Shown: piece after piece, positions 41,376 to 51,640 of the stretch | Layout of the letters: each line of letters opens with the position of its first letter | Numbering within the stretch: position 1 is the first letter of the stretch | From: Nematopogon swammerdamellus | Taxonomy: Eukaryota; Arthropoda; Insecta; Lepidoptera; Adelidae | NCBI GenBank assembly: GCA_946902875.1 | Contig: OX336359.1 | Span: 4,154,001-4,218,000, forward strand | DNA: 64,000 nucleotides | Direction: 5' to 3' | Notes under the pieces: model-generated | What the model saw: only the letters and a program-made list of their open reading frames with translations | Databases searched by the model: none | Told to the model about the DNA's origin: nothing | Position numbers and translations under genes: made by a program

Positions 41376-42537
41376 TATAGCCGACCGACCGACCAGCCTA
41401 GAAGTTCCTAGGGTCGGCCTTCCTCGGCGGGGACCTACTTACTCTGGCTTGAGGCGCACCTCTCTTCTTCGAAAGAAATACTTTTCATTGCTCTCGCCGC
41501 AACCCGTAACGCCGGCGCCGTCTATATCCGACGCACAGAGAGTCGCTGGAAGCCGGCGGCAGGTCGGCGAGAGCAACGTGTTTTAAACAAACGTTTCATA
41601 AATAAAACACACGAAAAATATAAGCAAGTAAGTATACTCTGTGCTTTTGTGCTGGCGATAACAATTCCACAAGTACTACTAAAACAATCAAATGAAATAA
41701 AAACCAAAAGAAATCTCAAAAAATATAAACTAACAATTACTCACTAAAAATTACACAAAACAATTACATACACAAGTCCCAAGAAAATCAATATCAAATT
41801 TAAATAGTTTTACTTTGAAACTACAATTTACATTACAGTCAACAATTACAGTTACAATCTCAAAATACAATTTCTTTTCACTTACGTGATCGAACGATTA
41901 CACAATAAATTCAAACAAATATTAACTGAGCTCTACAGGAAGTACCACGCGTTACAAACTCCAAGGAAGGAATGTCCCTGGTCCTGGGAGGGGGTATCCT
42001 TTTATACACTCCCCCGGACTCCAAATACGCAATAACATCATGCGCTGGCCCACGTGATTTTCTAACGGATACAAAACAAAATGCGCACAATGTATTTTGA
42101 AAACACCGCCAAAGCTTTTGGTTCGGTTCTTTCAATTTGCCGACATTTAAAAACAAACTATCTTATGACGAGTTAACGCAATAAACAATAGTCGGCGGAT
42201 CGCCGTGTGAAAGTTTCGCTGTCTCTTTGACCGGCGCGGTGCGGGCGGCCTTGACAAATAAACATCAAAATATCTTTGAGATATGCCGCCGTGGTACATT
42301 TTAAAACGTAATACATTCTTTCTCACGCCTTGCATGTGCGCGTTTTACAACTTTGTTTACAAACAGAATGAACATATTATTTGCCTAAATAAGTACAGAT
42401 AAATATGCATTTTGCAAGAGAACATTTGAACGCTTTCTTAACCGACTTAAGAGATACCTAGAACTAGCAGTAATACCTAGAACTAATAATACCTATTAAT
42501 TAAGATTAAAGTTCAATACATTAGCGCGTTCGCAACA
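41376..42537 (-). repeat. Bel/Pao 3' LTR
   Basis: 1,162 bp. On the element's strand it begins TGTTGCGAACGCGC and ends GGTCGGCTATA. By eye it differs from the other LTR by two substitutions and one 6-bp length difference (GGCGCC-type, near 41,513). Confidence 0.93.
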
Positions 42538-42552
42538 GTCCCCCTCTCATGA
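42538..42552 (-). other. Polypurine tract
   Basis: On the minus strand ATGAGAGGGGGAC immediately precedes the 3' LTR, as needed for plus-strand DNA priming. Confidence 0.75.
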
Positions 42553-42603
42553 CGTGGCACGTCATCAACATGTAGGCGGCGCGCTCCTGGCACCAACCTA
42601 TTG

Positions 42604-43209
42604 CTCTGGCTCCGTCGGCGCACCCGAAGTCGGTCTGCAAACGCCTGTTGCAGGACGATCTTCGACCCGCGCGATTCCATCAGCAGCGGGTGACGGAGGT
42701 GCCGGCCGCTTACAGCAGAAGCGACCGCGTCGACAGCCGTCTCGCAAGACGACTCCAGTTGTGTAGGTAGAACGACGCACTCCCGGCGCCTTTCCACACC
42801 TGCTCGAACACCGCAGGCCGGTGCGCGCGTCGACTGCTCGTTGTGATGCTCGTCGACGTGCGTGACTCGACGACTCGTACCAGCCGTCGTGTCGCAGAAG
42901 AAGAGCGCAGAGACCTCTGGCTCTCCCTCCTTCCCTCTGGCTCCGTCGGTGCACCCGAAGTCGGCTTCCAAACGCCTGTTGCAAGACGATCTTCGCTCCG
43001 CGCGATTCCATCAGCAGCGGGTGACGGAGGTGCCGGCCGCTCACAGCAGAAGCGACCGCGTCGACAGCTGCCTCGCAAGACGGCTCCAGATATCCAGGTG
43101 GAACGACGCACTCCCGGCGCCTTCCCAAACCTGCTCGAACACCGCAGGCCGGTGCGCGCGTCGACTGCTCGTTGTGATGCTCGTCGACGTGCGTGACTCG
43201 ACGACTCGT
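42604..43209. repeat. Tandem duplication inside the Bel/Pao element
   Basis: 275 bp at 42,604-42,878 is repeated at 42,935-43,209 (period 331 bp) with scattered differences. It covers the tail of the integrase C-terminal codons and the region before the 3' LTR, so it explains the overlapping open frames there. Confidence 0.85.
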
Positions 43210-43552
43210 GCTTGGCCGTCGTCTTCGTGGTACGTCCTTTGTACCCTCCCCCGCGGCCAGGTGTTGCGGGGGGAGGAGGGGTCGGCGTTGTAGACGATGT
43301 CTCCCTCCTTCAAGTCCGGTCCGGCGCCCTCCCGAGCACGTGGTTGTAGCATCGGAAGGTACTCCTTCACAGTCGATCGTAGCTTCATCTCCCAGTGTCC
43401 ATGGCGAAGCTCATTCACTATTATTTCGTAGCCTTTTTCGTGTAGTGCTTGTCTGTGGTGTTCAAACACTACTAAGCGCGTTGTGTCAAAGTCGCCGTCC
43501 AAGATGATAGGCAACTTCGCGCTTTTTCCATCTTTGCCTTTCGTAGCAGCCC
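43041..43552 (-). pseudogene. Integrase remnant of the Bel/Pao element
   Basis: Downstream of the main stop the frame shifts and resumes with part of the integrase zinc-binding region (HHRQALHEKGYEIIVNELRH) and then, without the catalytic core, the C-terminal region (LKEGDIVYNADPSSPRNTWP, then GRVQRTYHEDDGQARVVE). The D,D(35)E core that should separate the two is deleted in frame. A short direct duplication of GGGCTGCTACGA around the stop (43,540-43,569) created the break. Non-functional. Confidence 0.8.
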
Positions 43553-46500
43553 TTAGAGTCGTAGCAGCCCGCCTTGTGACGTAGATGGACTTAACTCGTA
43601 GAGGCGACTAGGCGGGATAATATCACGTCGTTCTCGTACGTTGATACATTTATCGTAGCATTGTTGTTGAATATTTCGTAGCAGTAGTATTATTTCTGCT
43701 GCGTCGGTGTATATTTTCGATAGAGCCGTCGCTCTACGGCGTAGACGGTCTACGAAGTATATGACTCGTGCTGTAGTTCGTAGCAGCCGAGTCCATGAGG
43801 AAAATCGTTTTTCCTCCCATGTTGCCGCGTAACTCACGGGTGCAGTGTGAGTCACGCAATGCGGTTTCAGCTCCTCCGTGCCAGCTGTTGATACTGGCTC
43901 TACGGAAGGCTGCGTTGGCCAATCATTTTTTGGCGTTTTTAGAAAGCCGGGTCCTGAAAACCATTTTCCTTCATTACCCAGACTGAACTCGCCCATGTCG
44001 CGGGTCACAAGGTCAGCTGGGTTATCGTCTCCAAGTATCCACTTCCATTTTTCTCGTTCTGTCAGGTCATCGATCTCGCCCAAGCAGTGTGCGATGAACG
44101 CCTTGAAGTTGCGGGGGTCCGTCTTGCTCCACGCGAGCACCGTCCGCGTGTCGGTCCAGATGTGCTTCTCGGCCGGCGCGAGGCGATGTTCTGCGCAGAC
44201 CGTGCGCACTAGGCGCACTCCCAGTAGCGCTGCTTGGAGCTCCAGCTGCGGGATCGATGTCGGCCGCAGCGGCGGGACTCTCACCTTGCTCGCGGCAGTG
44301 TGCCGATGTCCGTTATCTGTGAATACAAAATAACACACGGCACCGTACGTTTGCTCAGAAGCGTATGTAAATGTATGCAATTCAACGCCCTTTGTCCGCA
44401 ATAAGTCGACCGACTTGCCGTGGTTCATCTCGTTCAGCCGGAGTGAGCTAAGTAAGTGAGCGCTATTACTTGCCCATCCGGTGAGTTCAAACCCTCCTCT
44501 GAGGTGTAACTCTCGCAGATCCGCGGCCAGTCGTGTCGCCTCCATGTCATAGTTCGCCTTTGTAACAGCGGCGACGGTAGGCAACTCAGACGCGTACATA
44601 TCGGTGTTCTTACCCTTTACATAGATCGCTATCGCGGGCGAGCAGGTCGCCCCGAAGATGAGTGACGTCATACGGCACTCCGTGACGTCACCCCCTCTCG
44701 TAGCATTTCTCCATACAAATCGTAGCGCGTCGCGGTCTTTCCCACGAACGCGTACACGGAGGAACATTTCTTTCAATGACTTACCTCTCGACCAGGCTGC
44801 AGCGTCGATCACGAAGCAAAGTTTCTCCGGCTTTTTCGGGCTCGTTACGCCGAAGTGCGCCAGGTAACATGTGTGTGCTGTCACAGGCCTGTCGCAGCGT
44901 TCGGTGTAGCCGCGTTCGAACAGCTGCTCTATCTCTTTTTTATACCTAGCCGCATAGTTAACATTTTTACTCATTTTACTGTCCGTGCTACGCACTCTGT
45001 TGACAGTCATCTGCTTATCGTTCTCACTTACGCGCTTGTCCAATAAGACGCCAACTGCGTCCAATTCGTAACTTTTTCTTACCAATTCGTGAAGCTCGTG
45101 GTTAATCGCGAAGTGGCTCTGATGCTCCGCCGGTTTGCCATACTGACAGTATCCGTGGAGTATCCATCCAAGTAGAGTCCGCGAGGCCATCGGTTCGTTC
45201 CGGCGTCCCATACGAATCTCTCGGCTCACTATTAGATGCACATTGTCTTGTCCAATAAGAATCTCCGGTTGAGCATTCTCATAGGAAAGACCATCTAAAC
45301 CGGCTAGATGTTCGTACTTACGTACATCTCCGGTAATTGTTTGCGTGCTCAACCTTAAGCGCGCCAAAGTTCTAGCTCGTATCTCGTACATATCATTTCC
45401 ATCAGTTTCCATAATGCGTAGCGTTACCTTCTTACTTGTTGTATCCGCTATCGCCTGACCCACTCCCGAGATGAAGATTCCTTCCGGCTCACCCGCGAGG
45501 CCTAATCTCTGCGCGAGTCCGTCGGTCATCAACGTCACTGTTGACCCTTCATCTAAGAGAGCGTAAGTGTTCACCTTACCTTTCGGTCCAATTAGAGTGA
45601 CAGGCGCTATCTTCAGACATGCTCTGTCGCTCGTCACCGCTGCGTTTGTCACCGTCTCGTGCTGTCGCGAGGTCGCGCCGTCGACTGCAGTCGGTGCAGC
45701 GGCTGCGGCGGAGGCGGCGCACGCTGCCCATCCGGACGGGGCGGGGCCTCGTGCCGCGGTTGTGGAGGGGATATAAGCGTCTACGTCATCGCTCGTTCCT
45801 TTTCTGTGAGCGGTGCACATTGCGCTTGCGACGGCGGGAAGATTTAAATCTCTCCGCCATGCCAAATGTAACAGTGGGTGGTGACAGCGCTTACAGCCGT
45901 CTTTTCCACAATTACTTTTCCATTTACATTGTTTACTCCGATGTCTATATCCCAGACACTGGAAACACGTTTGTAGATTACGGGCTACAACCCAACGATC
46001 TTCCGTGTTCATTTTCTTGAACTTGTCACAAACAGCTAAATTATGTGATTTCGCGCACAATCCGCACTCTACTTCCGTCCTGTTAGCTGTCGAGGCCCCC
46101 GCGGTACCAGCGTGCGCTTGTCCTTGCGCACCCCGACCTTTCGACCTTCTTTCGGTCGCCAGGGCCCCCGTGTGGATCATCATGACCGCGCCCACGTGTG
46201 ACGAATCGCTATTCCAACGTGTTCCACCTACCTCCTCAGCGGTGGCGGAGTGAACATCGTAGCGAGCGGCGCGCGTACTTTTCGCCGTCGCCTGCTCGCC
46301 TTTCTGCTTCTGTGGTTGCGTAGCGGCCGCCTCCCTCGGGGTCGCGCCGTACGCTCGCGCCTTCTTGACCTCTGACCGCAAGAAGCGCACCAAAGTAGCG
46401 TTCTTTGACTCGGCGCCCTCGTCGTTGAGACTCGCCCAGTCTATCCATCTTGAATGCAGCGTAACTGGAAACTTTTCCAAAATTAACTGATTCACATCAC

Positions 46501-47770
46501 ATATCATATGGTGATGATGTTCCTTTAACTTTTCAAGCACAGAAATACTGTTCTGGACCACAGATGTGAAGCCAGCTAGCTCCGTATGGTAGTCTAGCGG
46601 TAGCTTCGGCAAAGACTTAATTTTCTTCTCTAGCTCGCGCACTATGTGAGCTGGGTGCGCGAACCGTTCCTCCAACGAGTCGACGATCTCGTCCGGGTCG
46701 TCTGACATTGACAACAACATAGAAACAGCCTCTTTCGCCGGCCCTTTTAGGCACAAGCGCAGCCTCGCTAAGTTCTCCTCTTTAGTGAAGCGACTGTACT
46801 TCTTCGACTCTTCAAACGCTCGTTTGAAGGCCATCCACTCACATACTGAACCACTGAATACAGGCAGAGCTCTACTAACCGATCGGTAGTCTAATTTTTC
46901 CTCTCGGCGTAAATGTAACTGCGACATTGCATCTACTATAAGTCTAGTGTGTTCAGCCATTACCTCGTTACGCGGACGTCGGCCCGGCGTAGATGAACGC
47001 TCGCGTTGTCTTTTAGCGGGCGACTCATCTCTGCGTGGCGGCGATCGTCGCCGCGGCGGCGGCGTAGAATCAAATATTGTACTTACGTGCCGCGGCGGCG
47101 CGGAGTCCTCTCTCAGGCGGTCCGACGGGGGCGTGGGGAGTAATACCTCACTTCGTTGTCCCTCTAGCCAGCTGCGTACGCTGTCTCGGCGGCTGCCGTC
47201 TTCCTCTCGATGTGCTGATTCCTCGAATCGGACGGAGCGCGCCTCCTCCTCGGCAGCGATGCGTGCGAGCTCCACCCGCTCCTTCTGCTTGACCAAGTCA
47301 AGCCGTCGGCGCCTCGACTCCTCCTCAATCGCGTGTGCCTCCTCCAAGGCTTTTAGCGCGGCCTGTTCGCGCAGGTACGCAGACCTCTTTGATGCGGTGG
47401 AGAATTCCGACATCGATTCGGTATGCGTATCTAGCCCGCCGCGGTCGGAGCGAGAACGCACCGTACCTTCGGCGAGCTCACCGTAGAGACGGGTAGAGCC
47501 CTCGGCACCAAGCATAGTGCCTGGTACATCCGAGTCCGTGCGAGGCGTGACTGCGGATGTGTTAGTCGCGCGTGCGAATGATCGCAGCGGCGGCGCGACC
47601 CTGTCGAGCGTGCTCGCGAGCGCGCTCGCATGCGTACGCGCATCGCCCGCCGCGGCTTCACCCGCGGCTGGCGGCGCGCGCTGTGGCTCATTAACCGTAC
47701 CCGTCTCCACGGGGACCCCTTCCTTCCGCGTGGTACTTCTGGTTTTCCTGGGACTGTGTTGGACAGACAT
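43553..47770 (-). CDS. Defective Bel/Pao Gag-Pol polyprotein
   Basis: 1,405 codons from ATG at 47,768-47,770. In order: a charged N-terminus (~1-290, Arg/Glu-rich, coiled-coil-like around 130-190); a DUF1759-type Gag region (~300-480, LPVFSG..CEWMAFKRAFEE); Cys/His knuckles (~568-635, CGLCAKSHNLAVC, CFQCLGYRHRSKQCKW); an aspartic protease (~735, LLDEGSTVTLM, where D-E-G replaces the usual D-S/T-G as is normal for Bel/Pao); RT pieces (~960-1110); RNase H-like end (~1125-1260); and a post-RNase H region. Three catalytic parts are lost without breaking the frame. The RT fingers are shortened at RGKSLKEMFL. The YVDD loop is gone, the sequence reading KANYDMEATRL near residue 1070. The RT-RNase H connection is shortened, with TYAS instead of TDAS at ~1132. 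Gag and protease look intact, so particles might form while replication would need another copy. Confidence 0.88.
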   Translation of the reverse strand: MSVQHSPRKTRSTTRKEGVPVETGTVNEPQRAPPAAGEAAAGDARTHASALASTLDRVAPPLRSFARATNTSAVTPRTDSDVPGTMLGAEGSTRLYGELAEGTVRSRSDRGGLDTHTESMSEFSTASKRSAYLREQAALKALEEAHAIEEESRRRRLDLVKQKERVELARIAAEEEARSVRFEESAHREEDGSRRDSVRSWLEGQRSEVLLPTPPSDRLREDSAPPRHVSTIFDSTPPPRRRSPPRRDESPAKRQRERSSTPGRRPRNEVMAEHTRLIVDAMSQLHLRREEKLDYRSVSRALPVFSGSVCEWMAFKRAFEESKKYSRFTKEENLARLRLCLKGPAKEAVSMLLSMSDDPDEIVDSLEERFAHPAHIVRELEKKIKSLPKLPLDYHTELAGFTSVVQNSISVLEKLKEHHHHMICDVNQLILEKFPVTLHSRWIDWASLNDEGAESKNATLVRFLRSEVKKARAYGATPREAAATQPQKQKGEQATAKSTRAARYDVHSATAEEVGGTRWNSDSSHVGAVMMIHTGALATERRSKGRGAQGQAHAGTAGASTANRTEVECGLCAKSHNLAVCDKFKKMNTEDRWVVARNLQTCFQCLGYRHRSKQCKWKSNCGKDGCKRCHHPLLHLAWRRDLNLPAVASAMCTAHRKGTSDDVDAYIPSTTAARGPAPSGWAACAASAAAAAPTAVDGATSRQHETVTNAAVTSDRACLKIAPVTLIGPKGKVNTYALLDEGSTVTLMTDGLAQRLGLAGEPEGIFISGVGQAIADTTSKKVTLRIMETDGNDMYEIRARTLARLRLSTQTITGDVRKYEHLAGLDGLSYENAQPEILIGQDNVHLIVSREIRMGRRNEPMASRTLLGWILHGYCQYGKPAEHQSHFAINHELHELVRKSYELDAVGVLLDKRVSENDKQMTVNRVRSTDSKMSKNVNYAARYKKEIEQLFERGYTERCDRPVTAHTCYLAHFGVTSPKKPEKLCFVIDAAAWSRGKSLKEMFLRVRVRGKDRDALRFVWRNATRGGDVTECRMTSLIFGATCSPAIAIYVKGKNTDMYASELPTVAAVTKANYDMEATRLAADLRELHLRGGFELTGWASNSAHLLSSLRLNEMNHGKSVDLLRTKGVELHTFTYASEQTYGAVCYFVFTDNGHRHTAASKVRVPPLRPTSIPQLELQAALLGVRLVRTVCAEHRLAPAEKHIWTDTRTVLAWSKTDPRNFKAFIAHCLGEIDDLTEREKWKWILGDDNPADLVTRDMGEFSLGNEGKWFSGPGFLKTPKNDWPTQPSVEPVSTAGTEELKPHCVTHTAPVSYAATWEEKRFSSWTRLLRTTARVIYFVDRLRRRATALSKIYTDAAEIILLLRNIQQQCYDKCINVRERRDIIPPSRLYELSPSTSQGGLLRL

Positions 47771-47796
47771 AGTATTTGTGGAAATGTTATCTGATC

Positions 47797-47812
47797 TGCG
47801 TTCGAAGGACCA
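47797..47812 (-). other. Candidate primer-binding site
   Basis: On the minus strand TTTGGTCCTTCGAACG starts a few bases after the 5' LTR end. TGG at the 5' edge pairs with the universal tRNA CCA. I could not name the tRNA. Confidence 0.55.
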
Positions 47813-47815
47813 AAC

Positions 47816-48971
47816 TATAGCCGACCGACCGACCAGCCTAGAAGTTCCTAGGGTCGGCCTTCCTCGGCGGGGACCTACTTACTCTGGCTTGAGGCGCACC
47901 TCTCTTCTTCGAAAGAAATACTTTTCATTGCTCTCGCCGCAACCCGTAACGCCGTCTATATCCGACGCACAGAGAGTCGCTGGAAGCCGGCGGCAGGTCG
48001 GCGAGAACAACGTGTTTTAAACAAACGTTTCATAAATAAAACACACGAAAAATATAAGCAAGTAAGTATACTCTGTGCTTTTGTGCTGGCGATAACAATT
48101 CCACAAGTACTACTAAAACAATCAAATGAAATAAAAACCAAAAGAAATCTCAAAAAATATAAACTAACAATTACTCACTAAAAATTACACAAAACAATTA
48201 CATACACAAGTCCCAAGAAAATCAATATCAAATTTAAATAGTTTTACTTTGAAACTACAATTTACATTACAGTCAACAATTACAGTTACAATCTCAAAAT
48301 ACAATTTCTTTTCACTTACGTGATCGAACGATTACACAATAAATTCAAACAAATATTAACTGAGCTCTACAGGAAGTACCACGCGTTACAAACTCCAAGG
48401 AAGGAATGTCCCTGGTCCTGGGAGGGGGTATCCTTTTATACACTCCCCCGGACTCCAAATACGCAATAACATCATGCGCTGGCCCACGTGATTTTCTAAC
48501 GGATACAAAACAAAATGCGCACAATGTATTTTGAAAACACCGCCAAAGCTTTTGGTTCGGTTCTTTCAATTTGCCGACATTTAAAAACAAACTATCTTAT
48601 GACGAGTTAACGCAATAAACAATAGTCGGCGGCTCGCCGTGTGAAAGTTTCGCTGTCTCTTTGACCGGCGCGGTGCGGGCGGCCTTGACAAATAAACATC
48701 AAAATATCTTTGAGATATGCCGCCGTGGTACATTTTAAAACGTAATACATTCTTTCTCACGCCTTGCATGTGCGCGTTTTACAACTTTGTTTACAAACAG
48801 AATGAACATATTATTTGCCTAAATAAGTACAGATAAATATGCATTTTGCAAGAGAACATTTGAACGCTTTCTTAACCGACTTAAGAGATACCTAGAACTA
48901 GCAGTAATACCTAGAACTAATAATACCTATTAATTAAGATTAAAGTTCAATACATTAGCGCGTTCGCAACA
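47816..48971 (-). repeat. Bel/Pao 5' LTR
   Basis: 1,156 bp, partner of 41,376-42,537. It should contain the element's promoter; no TATA box was chosen with confidence. Confidence 0.93.
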
Positions 48972-48976
48972 GTACC

Positions 48977-49268
48977 CGAAGGTCATGCAATGCATGAGAT
49001 CTGTGAATGTTCACAGCACATACCGCCGATAAGATAGCGTTATGATTTTAAACCTAAAACCATCTTGAGAAGTGACAGAAAGTGACAGTGAAAACCGTTT
49101 GTAAGTCGATAAAGTGGTTCTCGAGTTATAAGGATATTCATATATTGGCGTACGTTACACGGTTGGTCGCCGGTCGGCTGTAGAAATTTCGCTTTATTTA
49201 TTAAGATGTATACCAGTATCTTCTGTCCTTCTCAAGGAATAAATATTGCATAACGCGTGACACGTACA
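48977..49268. other. Unassigned sequence
   Basis: Nothing recognised between the Bel/Pao element and the next SINE. Confidence 0.4.
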
Positions 49269-49780
49269 GTGTGGGGCCGGTACTTTAAAAGAATAGCCCC
49301 ATTGCATCTCTCCCCGTGTATGTCGTAAAAGGCGACTAATGGATATGACTCCCTTCTTATATTACTAGGTGGTAGGGTGTAACCCGCCCGGGTTGGTACC
49401 ATCGCACTGAATGAAAGGTCGGTCGAAACGGCTATGTAAAAATAGTTTGTGTTTTCCGTCCAGTTCAGTGTAGCCGGCACGACCGAAGGAAAGCACTGAC
49501 GAGGCACCAAGTTCACCCGGTGTTATGGGCTGACATCACGGATGTTGTAGGTGATGTCGCCAACCTTTAACCTGGCTGGGTGTCTTCAAACGTCGTATCA
49601 ACGGGCCAGACAGCCTAGCAACAATCCGCAAATCTGCTGGCATGGCGCCTCACTGAGCGTGGTTTCGCGAGGAGAGAGGTTTTTGGCTCTGTCGACTGTA
49701 ACATTGGTCTCTCGACACAGCCACCCATGTTGGTTTACATAAGAAAAAAACGTGTCAGTTTCCATAAAAAAAAAATACAT
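49269..49780 (+). mobile_element. SINE with head C + family A body, split by LINE3
   Basis: 5' part 49,269-49,563 (GTGTGGGGCCGGTAC to GATGTCGCCAAC) and 3' part 49,751-49,780 (CGTGTCAGTTTCC and poly(A)). In intact copies these are contiguous. Confidence 0.88.
49564..49750 (+). mobile_element. LINE3 3' end nested in a SINE
   Basis: Starts CTTTAACCTGG..GTGTCTTCAAACG (the FNLGVFKR codons), then the 3' UTR to GGTTTACATAAGAAAAAAA. It shows that LINE3 was still moving after this SINE had inserted. Confidence 0.85.
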
Positions 49781-50600
49781 TTTCAAAAACTTACGTAATA
49801 GAGCTTTCGGCAGGTCTCCAGAACCCAGCACGTGTCATGTCGCGCGTCGTCGCGGTGTGTATCTTCACGCCTAGCTGGCGAGGGGTCGGCAGAGGGGCGA
49901 TAGAGGACCCATAAAGATAACGATAAATATAGCGGCCAACTTTTATGACTAAGAGGGCTTTGTTCGGAAAAATTACGTTATGTAAATTTTTTGTTGTTGC
50001 TAGCTCTTTTCAGTGTCCAATTTTCGCTACGCCATAAACAACTATTTTGATTGTTGTGGGCAGGATATGTTATCGGAAGTGATCGCGCAGATATGTTATT
50101 TGATGTTGAAACATATACCTGGACCCGAGGGTTTTCGGGGCTGGAGTTAATTTAGATTTTATAAAAACGCTCATTAAGAAGATTCTATAGGACATTAAAC
50201 GAAAATTGTTATTTTGTTTAAAACTTCAAACAAATATTTAGTTCTATGAAGTACATACTTAATAAGAAAAAAAAATTTATAATATGTACTAAACACTGAA
50301 GCAGGCTTTTTAAATTTACAGTATTTTTTCATGGTGAAAAAAATTTCTGAATGTTACTCTATTTTAATTTCTTATGTCGACTGGATAATTATTTTGGAAT
50401 AAAATTTACGTCATTGTATTATAGGGAATTGAATTTTCTAGACACTAAAGCACCAATATTCGAAATAAACAAATCCTAATAATTTTTAAACAAACAAAAA
50501 CTACAAAATTCACCATATAAACGCGCGCACGGCGCTCGATTGCTCAGTGCCGCCGAGTCGATCTTTGTTTTGCCGTATGAATCCTCTTAACAGTGCCGTC
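49781..50600. other. Unassigned sequence
   Basis: GC-richer until 49,920, then AT-rich. No gene or family recognised. Confidence 0.4.
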
Positions 50601-50604
50601 AGTG

Positions 50605-50937
50605 AGAGACCCGCTGCATCCCTACACGCTGGACTTGTAGGTGATGTAGCCAACAACCGTTTCAGTTTACATTAAAAAATAAACTTACCGCGAGTGCGTA
50701 CCAATCGGTTCTGCAGATCTATCCTCCACAGAACTGGTAAACCCTGGAACGCTCTCCTTGCCCACATCTTTCCCTCCTAGTACAGTCTCGGGTCCTTCAA
50801 GAGGGCGTGTGAATGGGCACCCGTCAGGCCAGCATGACATTCGCAACCCCCCAATTCGACCGAATGTCAATGGGCGTCGTTAGACACTTTACGGGTGGTG
50901 CGGTGCCACATGTCGCGATTTCTATAAAATAAAAGGT
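50605..50937 (+). mobile_element. LINE4 3' end with a SINE tail inside
   Basis: GCATCCCTACACGCTGGAC, then a 51-bp family A tail (50,634-50,684, TTGTAGGTGATGTAGCC with A-run), then GTGCGTACCAATCGGTTCTG (codons around MRTDRFCRS), the C-terminal codons and UTR to GCGATTTCTATAAAATAAAA. The interruption is a minimal SINE insertion. Confidence 0.75.
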
Positions 50938-50981
50938 GTGTAATTGTTTACCGCTTCGACATAGTCGGCAAATCTACTGGT

Positions 50982-51584
50982 TGTTGTGGTGGACTCGTTC
51001 TCCGCGCCTAAGCCCGCTTCCATGCGGGCCTTTTGCGCGTCCTACGGCCTTAATCCAACCAGCCGAGTTCTTCCAGGAGGCGGCACACTCTCCTTGGGTC
51101 CTGGCACGCCTCTCGAAGTGTAGTAGGGCCTCCCAGCTCCTTCGCCCTTATGTCTGCCAACTCCTCGCACTCCAGCAGCACGTGGGTGGGTGTCTCGTCC
51201 GCCTGCAGGCATGCTCGGCACAGTGGACTGTCCGTTACTCCGATTACATAGAGGTGTCTGTTAAGTGTACAGTGACCAGTAAGCATACCTATCACTATGC
51301 GTAGTTTTGATCTATGGACACGGAGCAGCGTCTTGGCGAGACGGAGGTCCGGCTTAGCCATTGCATCCCTCGCCTGTCTGCAGTCACTGCCCGCTGCCCA
51401 TCTGTCTATGTGTAGTCGATACGTACGTTTGTGTATCCAACTTTTCAGTTGGTTGTGTGGTAGTGGTACTAGAGGTTCGGGTCCTTCAGGTTTGCTGCTG
51501 GATCCCCTCTTCGCGAGTTCGTCAGCAGCATCGTTCCCCCGGGATCCGCTGTGGCCCTTTATCCACTGTAGCGTTAAAAAAAAA
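50982..51584 (+). mobile_element. Antisense LINE fragment retroposed with its own poly(A)
   Basis: Flanked by AAATCTACTGGT at 50,970-50,981 and 51,585-51,596, with a run of A at its right end. Its coding content lies on the opposite strand (next entry). The poly(A) therefore sits at the 5' side of the LINE coding strand, which is not how a normal LINE copy inserts. Confidence 0.7.
51050..51573 (-). pseudogene. LINE RNase H domain and C-terminus
   Basis: Minus-strand frame: LQWIKGHSGSRGNDAADELA (RNase H C-terminal motif, H-S-G..GN..AD), then ~100 residues, then RIVIGMLTGHCTLNRHLYVI, a C-x2-C...H-x4-C zinc-binding motif (PLCRACLQADETPTHVLLEC), and a stop at about 51,050. This is the end of the RNase H-bearing ORF2 found in I-supergroup-like LINEs. 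The N-terminal RNase H and RT are missing. Confidence 0.75.
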
Positions 51585-51640
51585 AAATCTACTGGTATGG
51601 TGTCTCGTTGTAGCCGCCCCTCGGCACAACCACCCAAACT

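Larger units (their letters stand above)
41371..48976 (-). mobile_element. Bel/Pao-type LTR retrotransposon, complete ends
   Basis: A 7.6-kb element in minus orientation, flanked by GTACC at 41,371-41,375 and 48,972-48,976. It has two ~1.16-kb LTRs, a primer-binding-site candidate next to the 5' LTR, a polypurine tract next to the 3' LTR, and one long Gag-Pol frame. Order of domains (DUF1759-type Gag, zinc knuckle, protease, RT, RNase H, integrase remnant) is that of Bel/Pao. No envelope-like frame. Catalytic regions are deleted, so it is non-autonomous; the near-identical LTRs say it inserted recently. Confidence 0.93.

Noticed and set aside
41522..42335. Repeated 62-81-codon frames, present twice 6.4 kb apart
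   Set aside because: They lie in the two LTRs, which explains the duplication. No protein motif.
42513..43293. Several overlapping frames of 115-176 codons on both strands
   Set aside because: GC-rich, internally duplicated region of the Bel/Pao element; frames are shadows of the integrase remnant and of the 331-bp duplication.
46947..48020. 179- and 167-codon plus-strand frames opposite the Gag region
   Set aside because: Antisense shadows of the Gag frame in GC-rich, Ser/Arg-biased sequence.
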